Positions 43,133-52,016 of a DNA stretch of 64,000 bases are shown piece by piece. Numbering within the stretch: the first letter of the stretch is position 1; the number at the start of each line of letters is the position of its first letter. Both the position numbers and the translations under genes were made by a program. Source of the DNA: an uncultured Coriobacteriaceae bacterium (GTDB lineage: Bacteria; Actinomycetota; Coriobacteriia; Coriobacteriales; Atopobiaceae); assembly GCA_902790135.1 (NCBI GenBank), contig CADAQM010000001.1:62001-126000 (forward strand), in the 5' to 3' direction. The notes beneath the pieces are model-generated. The model made no database searches. It was not told the origin of the DNA and saw only the letters and a list, made by a program, of their open reading frames with translations.

Positions 43133-44457
43133 TACAGCGAGCAGATGACGGCGAGCGGGAGCGATGCCACGTTGGCGAGCGGTTGTGCCTCCTGGATGCC
43201 CGCTAGGCCGCGCAGCCTCGAGAGGAGCAGCAAGGCCGGTATGAACAGCACGCCGTTGCGTAGGCCAGAGAGGAAGGTCGAGCCCGCGCGGTGGCCGGTG
43301 CTCTGGAAGAGCATCTCGGTGGCCACACAGAAGGGCAGCGCGAGCAGGGCGAGCGCCTGGAGCCGCAGCGCGCGGACACCCACCGCAAGCACCTCCGGGT
43401 CGTCCCGGAAGCAGGAGATGATGGGCTCGGGAAAGCTGAGGAGCACGGATGCGCCGACCACGATGACCGCCTGAGCTGCCAGCACGGTAAAGCGGTACGC
43501 CGACCTGACGCGGTCGTATCGCCCAGCCCCATAGTTGAAGCCCGCGACCGGCTGGAAGCCCTGACCGATGCCCAGCGCGATGGAGAACGCAAAGAAGACG
43601 ACGCGCGAGACGATGCTCATGCCTGCGACGGCCGCATCCCCATAGACCGCGCAGCAGCTGTTGAGCAGCACCGTCGTGATGCTGTTGAGCGCTTGTCGCA
43701 GAAGGCTCGGGAAGCCTGTGGCCATGATGTCCAGCAGAAAGAGTGGCGTGGCGCGGCGCAGGTCGGAAAGGCTCAGCCGCGCCGCCGTCTTGCCCTTGAG
43801 GAACATGCTCATGAGCACGCACCAGCTCACGAACTCGCTGAGGGCGGTGGAGAGACCCGCCCCCATGATGCCCAACTTGAGTCCGAACATGAACACGATG
43901 TCGCCCAAGATGTTAAGCAGGGCCCCAAGCCCCATGCCGATGGTGCCGAGCGCAGCTTTGCCCTCGTAGCGCAGCAAGTTGTTGAGGGTGAAGCTCGAGC
44001 ACATGAAGGGTGCGGCCAACAGGATGAACGAGATGTAGGTCTTCGCGTAGGGGGCGATGGTCTTGGTGCTGCCCAGCCAGAAGACCACCCGGTCAAGCCG
44101 CAGAAAGCAGAGGATCGCGATGGCAAGGCCACTCGCAAAGGCTGCCGCAACACCGAGCGACGCGTGCGCGGAGGCCCTTTGCACATCGCGCCGGCCAAGC
44201 GCGCGCGAGATGATCGAGCCCGCGCCCTGGCCAAACATGAAGCCAAAGGCCTGGATGATGGCCATGAAGCCAAAGACGACGCCGACGGCACCGCTGGCGC
44301 TGGTCCCCAGGGTTCCCACGAAGGCCGTGTCCACGAGGTTGTAGACGTTGGTGATCATCATCGAGATGGTCGCCGGTATGGCAAGGGAGATCACGAGCCT
44401 CGAGACTGGCTCGTTGGTCATGCGATCGAACTGTGTGTCGTTGCTGGCTGCTGCCAT
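43090..44457 (-). CDS. MATE-family efflux transporter
   Basis: 455 residues from the ATG at 44457 (AGAAGGAGGG upstream). Twelve membrane helices in two halves. Signature segments are NEPVSRLVISLAIPATISMMITNVYNLVDTAFVGTLG near the start, GAGSIISRALGRRD in the first half and GIGQGFQPVAGFNYGAGRYDRVR in the second. MATE proteins export cationic drugs or metabolites in exchange for Na+ or H+. A perfect palindrome lies in its upstream region, shared with the divergent VIT-VWA gene. Confidence 0.93.
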   Translation of the reverse strand: MAAASNDTQFDRMTNEPVSRLVISLAIPATISMMITNVYNLVDTAFVGTLGTSASGAVGVVFGFMAIIQAFGFMFGQGAGSIISRALGRRDVQRASAHASLGVAAAFASGLAIAILCFLRLDRVVFWLGSTKTIAPYAKTYISFILLAAPFMCSSFTLNNLLRYEGKAALGTIGMGLGALLNILGDIVFMFGLKLGIMGAGLSTALSEFVSWCVLMSMFLKGKTAARLSLSDLRRATPLFLLDIMATGFPSLLRQALNSITTVLLNSCCAVYGDAAVAGMSIVSRVVFFAFSIALGIGQGFQPVAGFNYGAGRYDRVRSAYRFTVLAAQAVIVVGASVLLSFPEPIISCFRDDPEVLAVGVRALRLQALALLALPFCVATEMLFQSTGHRAGSTFLSGLRNGVLFIPALLLLSRLRGLAGIQEAQPLANVASLPLAVICSLYYFHNLPKTQRDET

Positions 44458-44534
44458 GGGCCCTCCTTCTGGCAGCACCCATGGTAGCGCACATGCCTAA
44501 CCGTCAACCGCTGGTTTTCCTCGTCCTGACGCGA

Positions 44535-44553
44535 TGTCACCTGGCAGGTGACA
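44535..44553. promoter_or_regulatory. operator-like palindrome between divergent MATE and VIT-VWA genes
   Basis: TGTCACCTG (44535-44543), one G, CAGGTGACA (44545-44553): perfect 9-bp arms. It is 78 nt from the MATE start and 64 nt from the VIT-VWA start. No regulator gene is adjacent. Confidence 0.45.
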
Positions 44554-44616
44554 CACTCCCCCATCCGCTCAGTATCATCAAACCAGAAGAGCATAAACGG
44601 CGTGACAGGAGGAGTC

Positions 44617-47600
44617 ATGAGCATATTCGACAGGTTCCACCGCAGGCACGATCACGACGGCAACGGCGCGCCCGCCCGCCAGGAAGTCACCTTCGTCCCC
44701 GGACTCGTGCACTGGCTTGACACCACCCCGGTCGAGTCGAGCGATAAGCCCTGCACCGTGCGCAGCCTCGAGCTGACCGCACGTGTCAACGGCATCTACG
44801 CCGAGGTAAAGCAGACCATCCAGATCGCCAATCCCAACCAGCGCCCCCTATCCACCCAGCTGACCGTCCCGCTCCCCGACCGTGCCGTCATCTGCGGCTA
44901 CGCGCTCGACATCGACGGGCAGATGGTCGAGGGCGTGGTGGTCCCCAAGGAGGAGGCACGAGTCGTCTTCGAGACCGAGCAGAGGCGTCAGGTCGACCCC
45001 GGCCTGGTCGAGGCCGTACGCGGCAACGTCTACAGCACGCGCGTCTACCCCGTGCCGCCGCATGGCACGCGCACCGTGCGGCTCACCTACATCGCCCCGC
45101 TGCTGCTGACCTCGAGCGATGCGGCAATCCTCGATCTGCCCATGCCCAACGAGCGCCTCGACCGGCGCGACATCAGCATCTCCGTGGAGCGCCTGGACGG
45201 ACCGAGTCCGCTGATCTCCGGCCTTGCGGACGCCGTCGTCCGTCAGGCGGCATACGACTGGCATGTCGAGACCGAGGAGCGCGATCTCACACCGAGCGAG
45301 CCCGTGCGCATCGAGCTTCCCGCACTCCCCGCATCGTTCACCCTTCTCGACCGTGACCGTGAGGGCACCGTCTGGTTCTGCGCCTCGTCCAGGCAAGAGG
45401 AGCCTGACGAGCAGGCCGCGCCGGAGCTCCGCACGCTCACCGTGCTTTGGGACGTATCCGGCTCGCGCGCAGATCAGGGCCATGCCGCAGAGATCGAGCT
45501 GCTTGGGGCCTATGCCTCGGCACCAACGGTCGACTCCCTGACATTGGTCGCGTTTGCTGACAGCGTTCGGGAGGTGAGCGGCTTTGCCACCGCCGACGAG
45601 CTCGTTGCTGCTGTGGAAGCTCTGCGCTACGACGGCGGCACGGACTTTGTCGAGCTTTCCCGTGTACTGGCGACGCGAGAGGATGCGCGCGCCGGCATCG
45701 CCAACGGGTCGGCCTGCGTGCTCTTCACTGACGGCCTCGACACCCTCTCCCTGGGCACCTTCTCGCTTCCCGAGGGTTGCAGCTGCCTTGCCATCGTCAG
45801 CGGAAGCCAGCGCGATGCCGAGGCGCTGCGCCAGGGCTGCCGAGGGCCTGTGCTCGACGTCACCCAGGCGCCACGGACCGCAGCCGCCCTCTCCGCCCAG
45901 CTCACGGGTGCCTCCCGCTTTGGCATGGCGGACCTCGTGGGTGAGGGCATCGCCGATGTCTGCGATGTGAGTGCCCCTAGCGGCAGCCGTCGCGCCATCA
46001 TCGGTCGTATCACGCACGAGAGTGCCACAGTCAAGATGGGACAAGACGGCGAGCCCATCATCCTGAACACCGCCGACGCGCGCAGGTCGGACCTGCTCTC
46101 CCTGGCCTGGGCCGCCAGGCGCATCACGCTTCTCTCAACCCGCCCGGAGGAGAACGCAGCCGAGCTGCTCAGTCTGGGCAAGAGCTATGGCATGGCATCG
46201 CCCGCCACCTCGCTTCTGGTCCTGGAGTCCCTCGACCAGTGGCTGCGCTACGACATCGAACCGCCCGCAAGCTTGACCGAGATGCGTGCCGCCTGGCGCA
46301 GGGAGATGCGTGGCAGGATGCGTCTCGACTCCCCAGAGCAGCGCAAACGCATGCACCTCTCCAATCTTGAGGACGAATGGCACGACGTCATAAGCTGGTG
46401 GGAGCGCGACTATCCTGTGGCTGAGGAGCGTCGGCCCTTCTCGCCACTGGACGCCGAAGGTTTTGCGGATGCAGCGTTCGAGGACGCGATGCCGACGGGT
46501 GTCGGCTTCGAGCCGATGATGGCCATGGCGGACGCAGCCCCAAGGGCATGCGTCGCGGACAGCTACGATGCACCTGAGGGCTCGGGATTTGACGGCCTGC
46601 ACAGGGCGATCTTCGACGCTCCCGATGAGCCTGAAAGCCCCTCCATGAACGTGAGCGTGCGTGCCTGGAAGCCCGACACCCCCTATCTCACGGAGCTCGA
46701 CCAGGCGCAAACCGACACAGACAAGGCCCCTGCACGCGATGCCTACTTTGCCCAGCGCACCAGCTACCGCACCTCGCCTTCGTTCTTCCTCGACTGCGCG
46801 GGCTGGTTCATCGCGCACGATGACGCGGAGTTTGGCATCAGCGTGCTCACCAACCTCGCCGAGCTGCGCATCGAGGACGCCGGCCTCCTGCGTGTGATGG
46901 CATGGCGGCTGCGTGAGGCCGGCATGCTCGAGATGGCCCTTGTCGCCCTCAGGCGTGTGCTGCGCCTGCGCAACGAGGACTCCCAGAGCCATCGCGACGT
47001 GGCGCTGGTCGCAAGCGAGCTTGCACGCGAGGCATATGCGCATGGCGACAAGGCGGCTTCCGCACGCTACGTCCTGCTGGCTGCCCAAACCTACAAGAAG
47101 ACGGCGCTCACTCCCTGGAATCGCCGCGCCATGGCAATCGCGCTCTTTGCCGTCGAGGAGTACAACGTGCTCAAAGCCTGGGTGGAGGCGCAGGAGTGGG
47201 ACGAGCCCGTCGAGATCCCCTATCTGAGCGAGCAGCTCGCTGGCGTGCCTGACTGTGACCTGCGCATCACGCTTGCCTGGGATGCCGACGAGACCGACGT
47301 GGACATCCACGTGACGGAACCCTCGGGCGAGGAGGCCTACTATGCGCACCGCCGCACGTCTTCCGGCGGGCGCGTGTCCGAGGACATCACCGACGGTTAC
47401 GGGCCCGAGCTCTACGAGATCCGCCATGCGCAGGAGGGCGTCTACAACATCCGCGCGCACTACTACGCCTCGCACCAGCAGACGGTGTTTGGCCCCGCTA
47501 CCTGCACGCTTACGGTCTACAGCGACTGGGGCCGCCCCAACCAGACGCAGACGATCACCTCGATGCGCCTCGACCGCGAGCGCGAGATGATCCCCGTGGG

Positions 47601-47871
47601 CACCGCCGCGTACGGCAACGTGCCAGCGCCCGCAGCCGATGATGCGTCGGACAAGTCCCAAGGCCACACCCCCATCGAGGCGGGCATGAGTCCGGAGGAG
47701 GTCGCCGCAGCCCTCAGTGAGCACGGGACAGCGGAGCAGGTCAGCAACGGCAACGTCTGGGTCTGGACCTTTGACAATGGCACTCAGTACCTTGGCCACT
47801 TCGAGAACGGCCGCTTGGTCCGCCTGCTCGAACGCATGCCGTGGGGAGACGAGCGGCTCATGCTCGCGTAG
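44617..47871 (+). CDS. VIT-VWA-DUF2135 protein
   Basis: 1084 residues from ATG 44617 (CAGGAGGAG upstream). Residues about 45-160 form a VIT domain (ELTARVNGIYAEVKQTIQIANP, GVVVPKEEARVVFE, YPVPPHGTRTVRLTY). A von Willebrand A domain (about 270-440) keeps all metal-site residues: DVSGS (Asp279, Ser281, Ser283), GGTD (Thr342) and FTDG (Asp372). A long helical region follows, with TPR-like pairs near 790-880. A DUF2135 beta domain (CDLRITLAWDADETDVDIHVTEP) precedes a C-terminal SmpA-like segment (MSPEEVAAALSEHG...VWVWTFDNG). No signal peptide or membrane helix, so it is cytoplasmic. Role unknown; such proteins bind partners through the metal site. Confidence 0.85.
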   Translation: MSIFDRFHRRHDHDGNGAPARQEVTFVPGLVHWLDTTPVESSDKPCTVRSLELTARVNGIYAEVKQTIQIANPNQRPLSTQLTVPLPDRAVICGYALDIDGQMVEGVVVPKEEARVVFETEQRRQVDPGLVEAVRGNVYSTRVYPVPPHGTRTVRLTYIAPLLLTSSDAAILDLPMPNERLDRRDISISVERLDGPSPLISGLADAVVRQAAYDWHVETEERDLTPSEPVRIELPALPASFTLLDRDREGTVWFCASSRQEEPDEQAAPELRTLTVLWDVSGSRADQGHAAEIELLGAYASAPTVDSLTLVAFADSVREVSGFATADELVAAVEALRYDGGTDFVELSRVLATREDARAGIANGSACVLFTDGLDTLSLGTFSLPEGCSCLAIVSGSQRDAEALRQGCRGPVLDVTQAPRTAAALSAQLTGASRFGMADLVGEGIADVCDVSAPSGSRRAIIGRITHESATVKMGQDGEPIILNTADARRSDLLSLAWAARRITLLSTRPEENAAELLSLGKSYGMASPATSLLVLESLDQWLRYDIEPPASLTEMRAAWRREMRGRMRLDSPEQRKRMHLSNLEDEWHDVISWWERDYPVAEERRPFSPLDAEGFADAAFEDAMPTGVGFEPMMAMADAAPRACVADSYDAPEGSGFDGLHRAIFDAPDEPESPSMNVSVRAWKPDTPYLTELDQAQTDTDKAPARDAYFAQRTSYRTSPSFFLDCAGWFIAHDDAEFGISVLTNLAELRIEDAGLLRVMAWRLREAGMLEMALVALRRVLRLRNEDSQSHRDVALVASELAREAYAHGDKAASARYVLLAAQTYKKTALTPWNRRAMAIALFAVEEYNVLKAWVEAQEWDEPVEIPYLSEQLAGVPDCDLRITLAWDADETDVDIHVTEPSGEEAYYAHRRTSSGGRVSEDITDGYGPELYEIRHAQEGVYNIRAHYYASHQQTVFGPATCTLTVYSDWGRPNQTQTITSMRLDREREMIPVGTAAYGNVPAPAADDASDKSQGHTPIEAGMSPEEVAAALSEHGTAEQVSNGNVWVWTFDNGTQYLGHFENGRLVRLLERMPWGDERLMLA

Positions 47872-47884
47872 CGTCGCACATGAC

Positions 47885-47918
47885 AGGTGAGGCGCATCCC
47901 CTCGGACGCGCCCCACCT
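47885..47918. terminator. stem-loop between convergent VIT-VWA and RsbU/W genes
   Basis: Arms AGGTG-A-GGCGC (47885-47895) and GCGCC-C-CACCT (47908-47918), with one A-C mismatch; followed on the plus strand by TCTT. It can serve both converging genes. Confidence 0.65.
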
Positions 47919-47940
47919 TCTTACTGGGCCTGAACGCCTG

Positions 47941-49974
47941 CTACCACTTCTTGACGATGGTCACCACGTTGGTGTCGTCGACGCGGTCGTAGGTCATCTC
48001 GTCGACCATGCCCTTTGCCATGAGGATTCCCAAGCCGCCGATGGGCATCTCCTCGATGGTGCTCGGCGTCTGAGCGTCTGGCTTGGCCAGCGGGTTGAAC
48101 GGCGTGCCCTCGTCGATGATGTCGACCGTGACGGAGGCCGGGTCGGCGCTGTAGGTGCGCTGCACGCGCACAATCCGCGGCTGATCCTCCGGCGCACCGT
48201 CGTAGGCGTACAGGCACACGTTGACGAACAGCTCCTCCACCGCTACGTCGAGCTGGTTCTGCACGCGCTTGGGGCACAGGCGCCTGTCGAGCTCGGCATG
48301 CAGGAAGTCGTTGACGTGCGCGAGCTCGCCGATCTCCGCGGGCACCTCCAGCGTGGCGGTGACCTCGGGCGGCACGCCAAACTCGAGCGTGAGGATCGTG
48401 ATGTCGTCGGACTGCTCGGCGCCCTCGGCGTAGGCGGCCACACTCGTGCGCACCGACTCCAGCAGCTCGCGCGGATGCAGCAGCCAACCCTGCTTTGCAA
48501 CCTCTAGCAGGCGATCTTCTCCATAGAGCTTCTCGTTCACGTCGAAGGCCTCGGTCACGCCGTCGGTGTAGAGCAGCCACGAATCACCTGGGTAGCAGTC
48601 GATGGCATGCGCGTTGTACTCGACCTCGAACAGGCCCAGCATCGGACCGGACCGCTTGCGCATCCAGCGCCAGCCGGTCGCACGCTGCCACAGCAGCGGC
48701 GGGTTGTGGCCGGCGTTGACGTAGTCGACGTGACCCGTGCCATAGTCGAGCAAACCCACCCAGGCGGTCACGAACATGCCCTCGTCGTTGCCGTCGCAGA
48801 GCTGGCGGTTGGCCTCGGTCACAGCCTCGCCCAGCTCCATGCCGGTAACCACGTAGTCGCGAATCAGGGCCTTTGCACGCATCATGAACAGCGCCGCGGG
48901 TACGCCCTTGCCGGACACGTCCGCAACCACAAAGCCAAGCTTTCCCTCGAGCGCGCTGCAGTCATCACCCACGAGGAAGAAGTCATAGAAGTCTCCGCCC
49001 ACCAGAAGCGCCGCATTCATGGAGGCGTAGATGTCAAACTTGGTGATGTCAGGGAACGGAGGGAAGGTGCTCGGTAGCACCGACTCCTGGATGGCCTTTG
49101 CCGTGGCGAGCTCCGCCGTCATGCGGGCCTCCGACTCGGCGATCTGGCCTTGCAGGGCGTCGACCGTCTTGTTGATGCCCGTCGCCAGCGAGCTGAACTC
49201 GCGGGTGCCCATGTCCTCGACGCGCACGTCAAGCTCGCCGTTGGTGATGCGTTCGAGCGCCTCGTTGGCGCTGTCGATGCGACGTGCGACCGTCATGTAC
49301 AGCAGGCGGTCGACCATGATGAACACCAACGAGAGAATTCCGAGCGACACGCCCATCTCGCGCCAGATCACCGAGCGGCGGTTTCTGAAAACCATGCTCT
49401 CGGGCTCCACGATGACCACGGTGTAGTCACCCTGCCGGCCGGCGATCAGATAGCCCTCCTCGGTCATACCAGATGAATCGCGTAGCGCCGCCTCGCAGAT
49501 GATGGGCTGCATCTTGCCCTCCGCGATGGCGACGTCTATGGCGGCGTAAGCATCGTCGCCGATCTGCTCCCTGAGGCTTGCACCAACGGCAAGGCGCGGG
49601 TCATCGGTCATGAGCACCACATCGTCAGCCACGATGGCGACCGTACCAGTCTCCGCCATCGTGTAGCCCTCCAGCAGGTTGCCTACGGGGTCGGAGAGCA
49701 GTTCATACTCCTCGGGGTGGGCTTCGGAGAGGTCCTCTGCCGGTGTGCCCGCGTCGGAAATGACGGTATCGAAGGCCTTGGCGCGCTCCCCGAGCGACGC
49801 AAGCTGGAGTTTGAGGTAGTTCACTTCGCTCTGCACCGAGGCGTCAGCGCGAGCGTACTCGGAGGCAGTCTCGCTCTGGTAGTTGTAGGTAAAAATGATG
49901 ACGATTGCCAGCACGCCCAGAATGCAGATGCCGATCCTGAACGCGGCGTGAATGCCAAAGTCCCTGTTCTTCAT
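47941..49974 (-). CDS. RsbU-type phosphatase fused to RsbW-type kinase
   Basis: 677 residues. Membrane helix about 11-30, extracellular sensor about 35-205, second helix about 208-230 and HAMP linker. The PP2C domain has VGGDFYDF, ADVSGKGVPAALF, NAGHNPPLL and QSDDITILT. The C-terminal GHKL domain is complete: N-box QLDVAVEELFVNV, G1 DIIDEGTPFNPL and G2 GGLGILMAKGMVDE. In partner switching the kinase phosphorylates the RsbV antagonist and the phosphatase reverses this; here both activities sit in one chain. The RsbV gene ends 62 nt upstream. The kinase part is intact, unlike in the paralogue at 40033. Confidence 0.9.
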   Translation of the reverse strand: MKNRDFGIHAAFRIGICILGVLAIVIIFTYNYQSETASEYARADASVQSEVNYLKLQLASLGERAKAFDTVISDAGTPAEDLSEAHPEEYELLSDPVGNLLEGYTMAETGTVAIVADDVVLMTDDPRLAVGASLREQIGDDAYAAIDVAIAEGKMQPIICEAALRDSSGMTEEGYLIAGRQGDYTVVIVEPESMVFRNRRSVIWREMGVSLGILSLVFIMVDRLLYMTVARRIDSANEALERITNGELDVRVEDMGTREFSSLATGINKTVDALQGQIAESEARMTAELATAKAIQESVLPSTFPPFPDITKFDIYASMNAALLVGGDFYDFFLVGDDCSALEGKLGFVVADVSGKGVPAALFMMRAKALIRDYVVTGMELGEAVTEANRQLCDGNDEGMFVTAWVGLLDYGTGHVDYVNAGHNPPLLWQRATGWRWMRKRSGPMLGLFEVEYNAHAIDCYPGDSWLLYTDGVTEAFDVNEKLYGEDRLLEVAKQGWLLHPRELLESVRTSVAAYAEGAEQSDDITILTLEFGVPPEVTATLEVPAEIGELAHVNDFLHAELDRRLCPKRVQNQLDVAVEELFVNVCLYAYDGAPEDQPRIVRVQRTYSADPASVTVDIIDEGTPFNPLAKPDAQTPSTIEEMPIGGLGILMAKGMVDEMTYDRVDDTNVVTIVKKW

Positions 49975-50036
49975 GGCATTTCTGTCCTAACCTGACCAGT
50001 CGCCTCGGCCGAGCCTCGGCAGGACTGGCTTACTCG

Positions 50037-50339
50037 TTATCTCTCGATCTTGAAAACGTCCGAGAGACCCGCCATCTCGAAGATCTCAACCACATCGTCG
50101 TTGGGGTGCACGAGGCGCAATGACCCCTTGCGACCAGACATCATCTTGTCAGCCGTAACCAGCACGCGCAAGCCTGCCGAGGCGATGTACTCGGTCTTCG
50201 CGAGGTCAATCACCAGATTGTCCACGCCTTCGCCCAGCTCCTCGAGCGCCGAGCTCAGGTCTGGTGCGGTCTGCACAGTCAGCTTTCCTTCCAAGAAGAT
50301 GGTTGCCTTGCGCCCGTCGTTGTTCGTCTTGATCTGCAT
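50037..50339 (-). CDS. anti-sigma factor antagonist (STAS domain, RsbV/SpoIIAA-like)
   Basis: 100 residues. Classic STAS antagonist: FLEGKLTVQTAPDLSSAL, VIDLAKTEYIASAGLRVLV with the phosphorylated Ser in the SAGLRVL motif (about residue 58), then RLVHPNDDVVEIFEMAGL. AGAGAAAG and similar purines precede the ATG. It is the likely substrate of the RsbU/W fusion encoded just downstream on the same strand. No sigma factor gene is present nearby. Confidence 0.95.
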   Translation of the reverse strand: MQIKTNNDGRKATIFLEGKLTVQTAPDLSSALEELGEGVDNLVIDLAKTEYIASAGLRVLVTADKMMSGRKGSLRLVHPNDDVVEIFEMAGLSDVFKIER

Positions 50340-50482
50340 GGCACTTCTCTTTCTCCCTCAGGCAGATACTATCAGACTGCATGTCCTTCAATTTGCACCA
50401 TTCAACAGCTGCGAGTCAACGAGGCGACAGTCCGTATCGCGCCAATCGGGCGTGAAACCCCTCTCTGTGCAAATCTGGCAAT

Positions 50483-50506
50483 TGATGTAAAGCTAGCTTG
50501 ACATCA
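50483..50506. promoter_or_regulatory. operator copy 1 upstream of XRE gene
   Basis: TGATGTAAAG, CTAG spacer, CTTGACATCA: 10-bp arms with one mismatch. Its right arm contains the -35 box TTGACA (50498-50503). Same sequence as operator 2, 42 bp downstream centre to centre. Confidence 0.7.
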
Positions 50507-50525
50507 TCGGACGGTCACCTATACT
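50498..50525 (+). promoter_or_regulatory. consensus-like sigma-70 promoter of XRE regulator
   Basis: TTGACA at 50498-50503, 16-bp spacer, TATACT at 50520-50525. The -35 lies in operator 1 and the -10 touches operator 2, so a bound repressor would cover both. Confidence 0.8.
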
Positions 50526-50548
50526 GATGTAAAGTGAGCTTTACATCA
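50525..50548. promoter_or_regulatory. operator copy 2 (perfect palindrome) at XRE gene
   Basis: TGATGTAAAG, TGAG spacer, CTTTACATCA: perfect 10-bp arms, placed between the -10 box and the AAGGAGG ribosome site. Probable binding site of the XRE protein encoded immediately downstream. Confidence 0.75.
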
Positions 50549-50559
50549 AGGAGGTTGAA

Positions 50560-50760
50560 ATGGAAAACCGCATCGCAGAGCTGCGGAGTGCTCACGGGCT
50601 CACTCAACAGGCCCTCGCAGACGAGCTGGAGGTCTCGCGTCAGACGGTCATCTCGCTGGAAAAGGGCAAGTACAACCCCTCGATCATCTTGGCGCATCGG
50701 ATTGCCGCGCGCTTTGGGCTGACCATCGAGCAGGTCTTCATCTTTGAGGAGGACGAGTAA
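50560..50760 (+). CDS. XRE-family helix-turn-helix regulator
   Basis: 66 residues, essentially one HTH_3 domain: ENRIAELRSAHGLTQQALADELEVSRQTVISLEKGKYNPSIILAHRIAARFGLTIEQVF. AAGGAGG is 6 nt before the ATG. Such very short YozG/HipB-type proteins usually pair with a small membrane protein, as here (the next ATG is directly after the stop). The two palindromes around its own promoter point to autorepression. Confidence 0.93.
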   Translation: MENRIAELRSAHGLTQQALADELEVSRQTVISLEKGKYNPSIILAHRIAARFGLTIEQVFIFEEDE

Positions 50761-50761
50761 C

Positions 50762-51163
50762 ATGACGAACAAGCAGAGGATCATCACCTATTCGGCATTT
50801 GCAGCGATTGGTGCTGGCCTAATCGTTGCCGGCATGCTCGGGCACGTCGACAGCGCCATTACGGGCTTTGGAGCCGCGCTCTTGGCCATCTCGGCACTCA
50901 AGCTCTTCAAGGGCTACCGCTACGAGAGCGACCCTGCCTATGCGAGGCAAGTCGACGCGAGCAACGCCGACGAGCGCCTGGCGTTTGTGGCAAGCAAGGC
51001 GGCCGAGGCTACGTTCCAAGTGTCCGTCATCCTGCTCGCCGTCCTCAGCCTGGTTCTGAGGCCCCTCGGCGGCAGCGATACGGCCGACCTGCTCGGTTGC
51101 ATCATGGCCTGCGAGGTCGCCATCTACTGGCTGAGCTACCTGTTTGTGAGCAAGAAGTACTAG
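50762..51163 (+). CDS. small membrane protein paired with XRE regulator
   Basis: 133 residues from ATG 50762, one base after the XRE stop. Four hydrophobic helices (about 8-28, 32-46, 83-102, 110-128) with a charged loop between the second and third containing YESDPAYARQVDASNADERL. This layout resembles the DUF2178/YozG-partner type of membrane proteins encoded beside short XRE regulators. Function unknown. Confidence 0.8.
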   Translation: MTNKQRIITYSAFAAIGAGLIVAGMLGHVDSAITGFGAALLAISALKLFKGYRYESDPAYARQVDASNADERLAFVASKAAEATFQVSVILLAVLSLVLRPLGGSDTADLLGCIMACEVAIYWLSYLFVSKKY

Positions 51164-51184
51164 GAACCGACATCAGATAATTTG

Positions 51185-51220
51185 AGGCGCAGGACGGACA
51201 TCGTCCTGCGCCTTCTTTCT
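51185..51220 (+). terminator. intrinsic terminator after XRE/membrane pair
   Basis: Perfect 12-bp stem (51185-51196 and 51202-51213, arms AGGCGCAGGACG and complement), 5-nt loop, followed by TCTTTCT; 21 nt after the stop codon. Confidence 0.85.
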
Positions 51221-51260
51221 CAGGGCTTGCCTCGCGCCTGCGCTCGACGCGGGCGTCCAC

Positions 51261-52016
51261 CTAGAGTCCAAAGAACTTGATGATCAGGGCGATGGCAGCA
51301 TCCATCTTCTTGGGGTCGCGGAAGCGGTGGTCCGCTCCCTCGATGGGCACGAACTCGATCACGTTGTCGTCGGCAAACTGAACGGAATCCCGCATGGGCA
51401 CGACCTCGTCGGCAGTGCCGTGGATGATCAGGATGTCGTCGGCAAAGTCGTAGTACTCGTACGTGCGGATGTCCGCCTCGCGTACCGCCTCGATGAAGTG
51501 CGGACCGATCTTGACCTTGCGATCGAAACCCACCAGCACCGGCTTGCCGCTGTCGAGGAGCGCCTTGTCCTCGTCGGTAGCAATGACTCCCATGAGTGTG
51601 GTGAGCATGTCGATGGCCGGACAGCGCAGCGCTACCTTGCGAAAGGGGTTGCCGTGGTCCGCAAGATACTTGAGCAGCAGGTAGCCGCCGAAGCTCGTCC
51701 CGTAGGCGTAGAGCTCGTCGGTCCCAAAGCGGCGGCGCACGTAGTCGATCACCGTGGTCAGATAGGTGTCGCAGTCCTCCAGCAGCAGATTCTTTCGCGC
51801 ATCGTCACCATGGCAGGGCCAGTCGAACACGACCACCGCCGTACCCTTGCGCTTTGCCACCGCACGCTCGGCAAAGGTCTCGGCGGCATGGTTGTCCTTG
51901 TGCCCGCCAAAGCCGTGGCAGAACACGATGACGCGCCTCACCGCACGCGGATCGGTGCAATAGAGCTTGCAGCGAATGCTGCACCCCTGCTCGTTGATGT
52001 CGAAGTACTTGGCCAC
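51261..52016 (-). CDS. alpha/beta hydrolase
   Basis: 251 residues from the GTG at 52016 (VAKYFDINEQG), chosen for GGAGG at good spacing. The catalytic triad is visible: Ser in YGTSFGGYLL (about 112), Asp in IIHGTADEVVPM (about 203) and His in EGADHRF (about 231); the oxyanion strand is VIVFCHGFGGHKD. Members are esterases, lipases or acyl-peptide hydrolases; no substrate can be named. Confidence 0.88.
   Translation of the reverse strand: MAKYFDINEQGCSIRCKLYCTDPRAVRRVIVFCHGFGGHKDNHAAETFAERAVAKRKGTAVVVFDWPCHGDDARKNLLLEDCDTYLTTVIDYVRRRFGTDELYAYGTSFGGYLLLKYLADHGNPFRKVALRCPAIDMLTTLMGVIATDEDKALLDSGKPVLVGFDRKVKIGPHFIEAVREADIRTYEYYDFADDILIIHGTADEVVPMRDSVQFADDNVIEFVPIEGADHRFRDPKKMDAAIALIIKFFGL

Noticed and set aside
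50391-50474. ATTTGCAC (50391-50398) and GTGCAAAT (50467-50474) inverted repeat
   Set aside because: Only 8-bp arms, 68 nt apart, in an AT-rich gap; expected by chance often enough and not linked to either promoter.
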